DNA of 64,000 nt. It comes from Arbacia lixula (Eukaryota; Echinodermata; Echinoidea; Arbacioida; Arbaciidae). The translations under genes and the position numbers were made by a program. Shown here piece after piece: positions 27,901-39,580 of this stretch. The stretch is taken from positions 8,489,422 through 8,553,421 of the forward strand of contig OZ022585.1 in NCBI GenBank assembly GCA_963669155.1. Reading direction: 5' to 3'. How positions within the stretch are numbered: the first letter of the stretch is position 1; every line of letters starts with the position of its first letter. The notes below the pieces were generated by a model, which did not search any database, was not told the origin of the DNA, and saw nothing but the letters and a program-made list of their open reading frames with translations.

Positions 27901-30900
27901 TGAAGCATGGTTCACTGTTTATTTCAGTTGGCTGCACTGCCCCCACCCCCCTCCTGAACTCTGTGAAAATATTTCCCCCTGATCTTAACATCTTAACATT
28001 AACATTTGCATCTTTTGTAATGCCCAATACACAATCCCCTGTTAATTTCCACCAAAAATCCTGTTTAGTCTGCATTCACATTCTCATAAACATTAATGTG
28101 ACACATTTGTTTCTATCTCATCTCATATACATAAGAAATGCTACTTTTCCATTAATATTTCCTTGTATTTGCCTTAGAAATCACCTAGAATAATTTCATT
28201 TTGACTGCACATTTGAATTTGATTGGAAGTAGTCTTGAATATTTGGCAGAAATGATATCCATCAGAATAAGGTTTGAGAGAGTAGACTATATCGACTCAT
28301 GACAGCCCAGGCTCTCTGCACTAAAGTGCCTCACAGAGCTGCTCATACCAAGAATGTATAAAGCCAACTCATACTCACACTCATACTGCCCTAGCAGGTG
28401 TCTAGCTCGTATGCATGTGCAGCATGTATCCAGTGCATGTTAAGCATGATGTAGGTGGACTTGTGATTTGTGCAGCGTGGTGATTGAGGGGGATGGAGAG
28501 GAGGAGGTACAGGGAGAGAGACAGGGTAGGCTTTGCTTCGTTCATCCTTGCTTACAATGTGCACTAGTAGTACATGACGTACCAGCGTTGTCTCTATTGT
28601 GAACATCAAGCTGAATCCGCTGCAGGGGATGGAACTACCAGCTGTGATTGTGGCAATCTCATTCATTGTGTGACGGACCGTCACTGCTAAACGCTGTTGG
28701 ATGGTAGCGTACTTTCCATTTGGACCGGTTATGAGAAGGATACATGGTAATTTGGTGTGGTGAGTTCATTAGGGAGATGAGGAGGAAGGATGTACTTTCT
28801 TTTTGGATCATTCATTTTTTAGATGGATATAACAAAATAGTGATTTGTTGTAGGGAGCTCAGTCGTATACGGAGTTCAGGAGGAAGAACATACTTTCTTT
28901 TTGGATCAGTCCAGTTATGAGATGAAGACACAGTTATTTGATGTAGTGAGCGTAATCATACAAGGAGTTAAAGAGGAAGACCGTACTTTCTCTTTAGATC
29001 AGTTCAGTCATGAGATGGATACTTGGTGATTTGGTGTGATTTAAGTTCGTTAAAGACGTCAAGGAGCATACTTTTTGTTTGGGCCAGTTCAGTTAGAAGA
29101 TGGAGACATTGTCATTTGGATATTTGGTGTGGTGAGTTTATAAGGCTACAGCTGTGAGGAGGTGAGGAAAGTAGCAGACTTTTTTTTCTTGACATGGATA
29201 GATGGTGATTAGGTACACTCTTGAGCTCAGTCATATAAGGCGATTATGAGGAAGAATTTCTTTCTATCTGAATCAGTTATAAGATGGATCCCTGGTGTGG
29301 TGAGTTCATACAGGAGATGACAACAAGAGTGCAGTTTCTGTTTACATGGTACTTTGAGGTAGTGAGTTTATAACAGAAATGAGGAAAAGAGCATACTTTC
29401 TTTTTGGATCATTTCAGCTACGAAATGGATCCATGGTAATTTGGTTTAATGAGATAAGTAGGGAGCAGAGCACCTTTCCATAGTATGACAATCAATCTGG
29501 GTTCTCCTTGGATTTCAGGGACTACTGGTTATTCCTTTGGATATACAGCTGTACCGGTCATTGATGGTCATGTTGGACATCTTATGATGATAGTGATGCA
29601 GATAGGAAGAAGATATAATGATAAGCAGTGGAAATGAACGGGGAGGATTGTTCTACGAGAGTGACTTGTTAATCTTGGAATATATATCATGATATTTTTG
29701 TTAGGTGAGATGAAGCACTAAAAAGAGGAGGAAGTGGCAATAGAGGTAGATACAAAACTAGATTCCACTGAAGCAACCAAGTTTTGCCTTGAGATAGTCG
29801 TGAACAATATTACTTTTTTGTCAATGGTTGATGTAACTTGGGGACCCGTTCATGATACACAGACAATGTGCAGAACCTACATAGGTTATTGGGGTACATC
29901 AGTAAATACATGTACTAGTCAACTATTGACATGATAGTGTGACTTAAAGTGATCTTTTCCAAAAAAAAAATCATGTTGACTTAATCACTTCTACTGGGGG
30001 GCATTTCATGAAACTTGTCAGCACTGACAATTTGTCTTTCTCTGACAGTAATAACCATAGTAACAGTCAGAGGCTAGTGCCTCTCAGCCAATCAAAACCG
30101 AGGATTTCATTGAAATTGTCAGCACTGACTATTTAGTTAGTGCTGACAACTTTCATGAAATGCCTCCCTGATGTGTTACCATGGCTGTTATTATAACGCA
30201 CATCAGATGATTCAAGCCACAAAAAGATACACTGGTTGTTTTAGCTGCATGCATCATTGCCTTCATTACCCGATCAATACCAAAGCATGTTTGTATTTCA
30301 TTTGTACCATTGATTACTGCCTAATGACATTGAGGAGGGGGAGCGTTGACCTATAGGGTGTTGTATTCTCTCTGCACTATACGTAGCAAGACAAGGTAGG
30401 TTAATTAGGAATCTATATTGGGTGATAGATTGAGAGATTGAACTTGTTGCCAGCCAGCCACCTTCCGTGCATGATTCAGTATTGGTCCAGCATATCACAT
30501 TTGTACAGATACATGTACATTTAAAATGGAAGACTGCAGTGGTGTGCCCCCCCCCCCCCCTTCCTTTCCTAGTTTGTGGCATTGTCAGTCAGTAAGTCAG
30601 TGAGTTAGTCTGAATCATTCGGTCTGAAATGCAAAGACTAACTTGTATACACTTCTTCTCTCATTGAGACATGAGCAGCAAATCACGCTGTAGCTTTCCT
30701 CCTGGCAGATACCTACAACAGTGTTACTACAAAGTCTGAAATGCAGAGACTAACTTGTGTACATGTTTCTACATGTCTCCATATTGCCTCGGTACTAGGC
30801 TGTGAGGTGCATGGACACAACCCATTCTGTTAACAACTATGTCTGGTAAGACAGACTACACCCTAATTACATCATGTCATCTTCCCAAGGAGCAAGGATG

Positions 30901-33900
30901 GGATTATGGCATAGTCTGTGTTACCAGACATAGTTCTTAACAGACTGGGTTGTGTCCATGCACCTCACAGCGTAGTACCTCGGCTAGTCTCTATATTGAA
31001 CACGATGAGCAAGCTGTTGCCATACTATCAGGAAAATATTGTCGGACTGTATCTCAGTAGAGTCTATCATGCACACTACCCCCCCCCCCCCCCCCCCTTA
31101 CCCATTCCTAATGGGAGCAGTGTACGTGTGGATTCACGGTACATGGAGTAGAGGGATATTCATATTTCAGTTGATATATCTGCATGTTAAACCTCTCGAC
31201 ATTTGCACTGTTTCCACTCCACATGTCACGCACCTATTGGCAGACTTATTGAAAGTGGAGAAGTGGGGTATTATATGCACCCTGTAGATTTAGAGCTATG
31301 TCCACAGTCTCCACACTTTAGTAAATGGAATCTCATAAATGGGGTAATATTTCATCATTTTATTCCGCTATGAAGACCTCCTGGAAAGGCTCGTTCTGTG
31401 TTATCAAATTTCACCAGGAAACAAAGGGTCTTAGACCCTGTTGTTACAGTATAAAAATTGTGCATTAGGGGATGGATAATGTTTGAAGATTGTCCGTCCC
31501 TTTTGCAAGCTTAAAATTCGAAATCGTCTATCACGATCGTAAATTGAAGAAAGTGTGATTCAAGACCATTTCTAAGAATATAGCATGTTGAAGCTTTCTG
31601 TATATATAAAAAATTTCAGCTGTTAAATTTCAAACCGACTTTTTTCGTACTACGAAAAAAGTATTAGTCTTTGTTACAGTATCTATGTGGTTATTATGCG
31701 CGTGTGAAATTCTAATTTTATGAGTAACTACCAAACTTTGGAGATGATTCCTTCCATAGAACAATTTTTTTCATAATGCGTTTTATAATTTAATAAACAG
31801 ATTAATCAATAAAGCAGATATTTCAACACGAACTGCTAAGAGCCTGAGGTAAAGACTATTAATCAGACGTTGTTTTATTTATTTGAATTTTACACTACGT
31901 ATCAGTTTCAAATTGTGAATATAGAGCTTGCTAACACTTCTCTATATGTTTTGCCAATGTTTCGATGGTTTTGTGGTGATCTGAAAAAGGGACTGGCTGT
32001 CTTTAAAGAGCTGCACAACATCTAAATGAACCTGCAGAGAATAAGGGTTTCCTTTTAAGACATTGAATAATAGATATTTTGATGTTGTTCTACTCTAATG
32101 TTAACATGAGGAACTCTTCTGTATTGATGCCGACATGCCAAAACATGTTGTCATCAACAAAAAGGGGTGAAAACATAAGGAATTAGTTTCTGAGAGAAAA
32201 TTGCACGAAACATGCAAAACAAATGCAGGAAAGGTGAGCCCATGGCATGACATCACATCCCCTTGACCAAGTTACAAAAATGCCTCCATAAAGTAATGAT
32301 TTTCATATCATTGTAACATTTATGACTTATTTGTTACAAGTCCAATTTTTCTCAATCATGGTCTTTGCTTTCATTGAGATCAACTTTTTTGGATCGGAAT
32401 ACCTCTTTAAAAGCAGGAGTAATCCTGCGCTTCCTCCGTAAAGAAGCTGAATCGTTGTACTTGTATGTCTTCTCTTGGCTTCTCCATTGGATTGGTACCT
32501 TTCTTCTTTTTGATGACCAGAATTTGGTTCTGTCTGACGGTTTCCTGTGACGACAATGCATTTCCGTCATTCTTAACATTTTTTTTCTAATCAAAGATAT
32601 TGGTGTTTTCTGAGCTCTGCAGAATGGTGATTAATCAAGCTATTGTTGTGCTGCTATGAAGGATGTTATGCTGTCGTCATAAAGATAGGAAAAAGCCCTC
32701 GTGCTTCATGAAACATTTCTCCATTCATGTAACCGAAGAGTTTGGACACAGAAGCTTGTATCCTCTCTTCAGATAGATATCAGCTTTAACTCTCTCACAA
32801 TCATTGGCAACTAAGCATAACGGTACAGTATATGTGTAGCAAGTAAGTGGGTTTGACAAAACGTGGTCGTGCGATGGTTAATGTCTGATCTGTGACTAGT
32901 AAAGGGTTCATGTCTGATCTGTGACTAGTAAAGGGTTCATCTCTGATCTGTGACTAGTAAAAGTAGCAACGCTTTATAACAGGCTCTTCTTAAGATGAAC
33001 AGCGATATCACAAGGAGGACAAAATATGAGAACAAACCTTCCGGCAGCTTCTGATCCTATTGGATTCAAGCCGCTCTTGGTGTACCACACAAAGCAGAGG
33101 AAATACTTTGGATTAACTACTCACATGTGAGGACAATACAACCCAATAGAGGATTACTGGTGCTATTTGAGGATCACTGTGCCCTATTTGGGAATTAGAG
33201 AGGATTAGCGAGTGAACTTGAGGACTTGTTGAAAAGTGAAGGTTCCAGCCTTGGTGGTCCCCATGCCAACCATCCCTGACATGGATGTCCAGTGGGACTG
33301 GGAGATCATCGATACTGATGAGGTGGGCAACTGGGTAAGTATCACATCCCGGTGTGATACCGCGGGTGTCAGTGTCATATCAGGGGCTTGTGTTCTTACC
33401 ATTGTGTTCTTATCCAGCTGTGTACTTACATACCATTTTGATTTATATTTATGTGTTGCTCATTTTTAATGGAAATAAATTCAATTCAATCCCTCTTGTG
33501 CTGGAATCACACAGTTATGCAATAACTTTAAAAGAAAAATGTACGGTTTGAGTGTATGTGCGTATTGTGCATTTTCTATAATGTCTGTATGGCTAGGTTC
33601 CAATCTCTTTTAGTATTGGTGCTATTTTCTAATTTCTTTCATCCTGTCACAAATAGGTAAAATGTATTTTGACAATGTGTGTATTTGATCATATTATATG
33701 TAGAACTTTGTAGTTGTATCTTGATATGCTTTTGTTCATTGGATTGGATGATAAAACAAAAAAGTACAAAGAAATTTAAAGCTCTGAGGAACCCATTGGT
33801 TTCTTGCATGTGTGTGTGTCCATGGATCCCCCTCCTCCCCTCCTCCTCCCCTCCTCCTCCCCTCCTCCTCCCCTCCTCCTCCCCTCCTCCTCCCCTCCTC

Positions 33901-36769
33901 CTCCCCTCCTCCTCCCCTCCTCCTCCCCTCCTCCTCCCCTCCTCCTCCCCTCCTCCTCCCCTCCTCCTCCCCTCCTCCTCCTCCTCCTCCATCCTCCTCC
34001 TCCTCCATCCTCCTCCTCCTCCATCCTCCTCCATCCTCCTCCATCCTCCCCTCTTCCCCTTCAAGTGATGTTCACCATCAAATAAAATACAAGCATGTTA
34101 CAGTGTAGAGAAAACTTCCTTTGGGGTCTGGCAGTGCAGACTAGCGTCATGATATCATGCATGAGTACCCCCAATTGATAAAGCCATGCTTCCCCTTTTT
34201 GACCAGGGATGAAAGAAAAGGGGCAAGCAGGAATGCCCTCCCTGCCCTCAACCCAAACTCACAACAATGGCACCTCCACAAGGATTTATAAGTCTAGGGT
34301 AGACCTGTGAATAGGGAGGGTTAGGAAAAGGTAAATAGAGGCATGGGAAAGAAGGTTTAGAGTGCAATCAATGAAGGCTTTGGGTGTTGCTGGTGTCATT
34401 TATAGTGGAGTCCAGGACAGGTTCTTTTGACTTTCTGGCTTTACGAGGCATCATCGCACATCCCCAAATTCAGCATATTTTCTACATTTTAGTAGTTGGC
34501 GGTGAGGTAGGATGAATGTCGAAGGACAATGTGTTGTTGTGGAGTAAACAAGAAACAGGGAGCTAGCTGTTTGGGGGAGATGATCCTGGAACAGAAGGGG
34601 ACTGGTGATATGTTGACATGTGCCTGTGCTATGTGGATGGTGGATGGACACTGGGGTGTGGCTGAACGGGAAAGTAGGCGGTAGAAACTCCAGCTGTGTT
34701 GAAGGAGGGGTTTCCGGGATACCAGATACCAACCCTCGCAGCAGCATGACCACAGACTTGTTTGACTTCCTTCTCCCCTACTGTCTTCAAGAATTCCCAT
34801 CCTCCTTGGACATACATTACTGGCATGTTTAAACTATCCCTCTCCCCTACCAACTTCAACAATTTCCATTCTGCCTCGGACATACTATACACTACTGGCT
34901 TCTTGACTTCCCTGACCGATCTCCCCTACCATCTACAAGAATTCCCATCCTCCCTGGACATACATTACTGGCGTCATCGCGAGTAAAAGCACATCTTTTG
35001 GACCTCCGTGCAATACGAATGCTTTGTTATTAGAAGGAACCAGAGAAGAGGCTCAAAGTCCAAGACTAATTGTATCGACGATCGCGACTTGGAAATCATC
35101 TGGAAATCCAGAGGAACTTTGAGGATTTAGCCGATTTATCAGAGTATTACGAAAGGAGGTAGGCTTACAGGGAGCTAAGTCTCTGGTTAGTGTTCATTAC
35201 ATTCATGAACACCATATGCATCACATGCAAACTTTTTTCTCCATGCCTGTGTAATGCATGTTTTTCTCTAGCCCCATGTGAATTACAGTGACTTAACATG
35301 TTTATTTTTCTGCTTTTTATTACTTTTACACTGCCTTTTTGTTTTATTTTTGTACGATGAGTTCTTTGTTTTATTCTTGCAAATCATTTGTAAATATTGT
35401 GATTTTTGATGATTCACTTTAATAAATACTTAAATATCAAAAAAACATTTAAAACAATATAGTTGGCATTTCTTTAAAGGAGATGAATATAAGTTATTGA
35501 AAGCATGTTCTTGTATATGTATATGTAGAGGTTGTGTTTTATAGTATGATGTCAACAATCTAGCACTTAAAAATCTGCAATTGAAATGTCCAGGAATATC
35601 GCCCCCACTCGTCACCATGAAAACCATAGTTGTTTTGGTGATGTCACAAAATGCCTTTACTCTTTAACTTACCTAGATCTTTCACTTTCATGCACAAGTA
35701 TAAATTTTTAATTTTTATTATATATTTTGTTAATGCTTTTTATACTGTGTACTGGTATACGAATGTGAAACATTGGGAAATAAGGACAGTCAAATTTGCG
35801 AGAGGTTAATCTAACTACTATGTACTCAGATGATGTTCAGAATTTAAGCATGTGGATGTTTCTTTTCCCTATTCTTGTTTCTACCGGTCAAGAAAACGTG
35901 GAAAATGTTATGAATGCATGTGCTGTAACTTGTTAGGCTTAAGGGTGCTTAAGTATGTGTATCCATTATTTTAAATCTGTAATAGTGGTCAAGTGCTTAT
36001 TTATTCATTCACTTATTTATATACTTATTTATTTAATCAGGTGTAACAAAGACTGATCATAATAAGAATGAAATTACTGTTGTTACTCATCCAGTGTAAT
36101 AATGCTATAGTGTACCAAAGTCACATGCAAACTGCATGTACATGTACATTGTACAGTAGAAGAACCCATGTAGGGAGACATTGTAGGTTATTACTGACTT
36201 GGAGGGAGCAATCGTTTACTAAGAGCAGCGTTTGTTTATTGAGAGCATCGTTGCATGATACCCTGTCCGAAAGGTTTACTGCCCACAGTGTATACATGCT
36301 TACCAGCTCATAAGTTCAACAAAAAGTCAACACTCATGACTGCCCATTGGAACTTCCTTGTCAATTATAATACAATTTATTGCCTATGGGACTGAAAAAG
36401 TTGAAGGTTCTGTTTATCCTTTTGCAGGCCTAAAATACAAAATTGTGCAAATATTCTGCTAATATTATGTGTTGGAATATGCATGATGAATAATATTTTC
36501 AAAAGGAAGACCATTCCATATTTCAGATATAGAGAATAAGGATTTTTCTCATGCTTTCTTCTCACGCATATAAAAAAGGGGAATTTAACCTGGCATGTAC
36601 AGTATACATGTATGTGCGTTGCTGTAACTGAGTTTATATTGATTGTAACAAGATCGATGAAAACGAAAAGTATATACTTCATGAATAAAACCATGGTATT
36701 AGTTGGGTTGGTCTAAACAGTAATATCTTTGAGCTTAGTTCTAGATTCGAGAGCATTATCCAGGTGTCA

Positions 36770-36824
<55 letters not shown>

Positions 36825-37299
36825 GTCTACATCCTGCCTATCAATGTGCATATAACTATACATCTGCTGGCAGCGATTGCAGATACCCACTAGTACATGA
36901 ATGCTTGTATGCATGTAACGGATGCTGCTCAGATAGCACTTCCTGTCTCAGAACTGAGGTTGAGTTTCAACAACTTTGCAGCACCCTGCTGCATGTCAGA
37001 GGATTGGTGGATGGAAAAGCTTTCAAAAGATTGTTTTTCTTACCCGTATGTGAGACGGATTAACATCCCGAACCTCAAGGCGGAATGTATGTGATTGAAA
37101 AATGCAACAATAACTTCACATTCCGAGCGCTCCACAAATTCTCACTTAATGTCACAAATGGCACCCATTCAAAGCACTTAGTTCAAAGGACCCTTATAAT
37201 AATTGAGGTACAGGTATTTTTTCCCAAGGATTTATCCTCTCTGCACCCCCCTCCTCCCACACCATCTGCATTTAGACTGTATGTGTGTGTGTGCGTGTT

Positions 37300-37351
<52 letters not shown>

Positions 37352-37352
37352 T

Positions 37353-37400
<48 letters not shown>

Positions 37401-39522
37401 TACATGTGTGCATGTGCCTATATTGTATGTGTGTATGCGTAATTGTGTATTTGTGATTTGCATGTGGCGTAGCTGATGAATATGTGAATATGTGAATAAA
37501 TTGTACTGCATGGTATAATATGATACTGGTGGATGTCTAAAGTGATGGATGATGCTGATAATGTAATGATACAGTGTGTGTGGACAAATTCTATCAGTGG
37601 AGATTAGGGCTCTTACCAGAGTTGATTCCATTGTAAAATGTTTTAAGTTTTATTGTTGAGAATTTACTGTAGGATGGCACTTAGTTGATTACAGGTCCTA
37701 GTTTTGTGCTTATAGAATCTGAGCAGGTTAAATGCTGATGAATATTAACTCCTATGAATAACGCTTTTTCAACTTGCTCTATTTGTTTGTGTAGATGTGA
37801 TTAATAATGTGACCTTTGTGCTTTGACCTTGAGCTTTGTGTTTGACCTTGAGCTTTGTGTTTGACCTTGACAGGACCTTCAGGCTGAGATTGAGGCACAC
37901 CATAGCCTGCTGTCTGGCCTGAAGGACAGCGGCACCAAGGCCTGCCAGGATGCAGAGAATCCCCAGGAGGCTCAGCGTATGAAGGAGGCCCTGGAGTCTG
38001 TCAGTCTCAGGTGGGACGCCATCCAGGACAAGACTGCAGACATCAGGTACATCTTCGTTTCTTTCTCCCCAATGTTTTGTATGGCGCCCTGTCAAAACCG
38101 CCTCTGCTGCGTCTTTTAAGACAAAAGAGTTTCTTTCTAGTGATTTTTGTGTTTGTTTTGTACTTTCTCAGGAAACGTCTTGAGGCAAATGCAGAGGAGT
38201 GGTCCAACCTGGTGAAGGCGACTGAGGAGCTGACTCGCTGGATCCAACTCAAGGAAGAAGACCTGGTCAAGAGACAGCCTGTCGGAGGAGACTACAACTC
38301 AATACAGCAGCAGCTTGCTGACCACAAGGTAGGGTCTGCGACTCAGACTAACAGAAGTCAGAATGATGTATTTCGAGGGACGATTCTTCTAAAGAATAGG
38401 GGTGCTTTTTCACCCGTCCTTAAAGACAATCCGTCCCTTTTTCAGATCACCACAACACCATCGAAACATTGGCAAAACATATAGAGAAGTGTTAGCAAGC
38501 TGTATATTCATAATTTGAAACTGATACGTAGTGTAGAATTCAAATAATGTACGTAAACAACGTCTGATCAATAGTCTTTACCTCAGGCTCTTACCAGTTT
38601 GTGTTGAAATATCTGCTTTATTGATTAATCTGTTAATTGAATTATAAAACGCATCATGAGAAAAAATGTTCTATAGAAGGAATCATGTCCAAAGTTTGGT
38701 AATTACTCATAAAATTAGGATTTCACACATGCATAATAACCACATAGATACTGTAACAAAGACTAATACTTTTTTCGTAGTACAAAAAAAGTCGGTTTGA
38801 AATTTAACGGCTGAAATTTTTACATATACAGAAAGCTTCAACATGCTATATGCTTAGAGAAATGGTCTTGAATCACACTTTCTTCAATTAACGATCGTGA
38901 TAGACGATTTCAAATTTTAAGCTTGCAAAAGGGACGGACAATCTTTAAAACAAAGAAGAAGACAATTAGGTCTGGAAACATCTAAGACAAAGCCATGTCC
39001 ATGCACTCCACTGCAGAGTAACATAGGCTTTGATTTTACATAATGAGAGAGGTTTCTGAGGGATTCTGAGGGACAATTCATTCAAAGAACAGGAGTATCA
39101 TGTTCATGTGTCATTGTCTTTTATCACAAATTACGGTTGCTCACATATATTCGTTGCCATTTTGTGCATATTCTAAAATATTTTTCAAGTAGGCCAGGGG
39201 GAAACGTAAATTGACAATAGTCATATTATATGGTAGTATCATGACTAAAGTTAGCAAATTAGTATTACAACATAGTATCATGAAAAATATAATTGTTTAA
39301 TATATTATGTGAAGGATACAGTAGGGTATGTATTGCAGACAGTATTTCTGAAATCAAATCATTCTTGATTGATTTTATTCTTCAAATTAAGATTCTGAGG
39401 CAGCAGGTGGAGGAGAAGCAATCTTCGGTGGATCGTAACTTACAAATGGGTAGCTTGTACCTTGCCGAACAGAGAGACTTGGGTGAGTGCAGAAAAAATC
39501 ATCTTGTCAAGATTCAATTGTG

Positions 39523-39580
<58 letters not shown>

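Larger units (their letters stand above)
6898..37873 (+). other. Giant intron 55 (about 31 kb)
   Basis: This is the largest intron of the locus in the window. Vertebrate intron 55 holds the Dp116 promoter, and large dystrophin introns often carry internal promoters. Here it contains the candidate alternative first exon at 33263-33334, a promoter-like cluster near 20250, the assembly gap 26301-26500 and many repeats listed separately. I saw no convincing exon in 22500-25900 or 35000-37700 beyond repeats and ordinary AT-rich sequence. Confidence 0.8.

Noticed and set aside
33639..34108. Pro-, Leu- or Gly/Glu-rich open frames over the 11-bp minisatellite
   Set aside because: Several overlapping frames on both strands are open because the repeat lacks stop codons; nothing points to coding.
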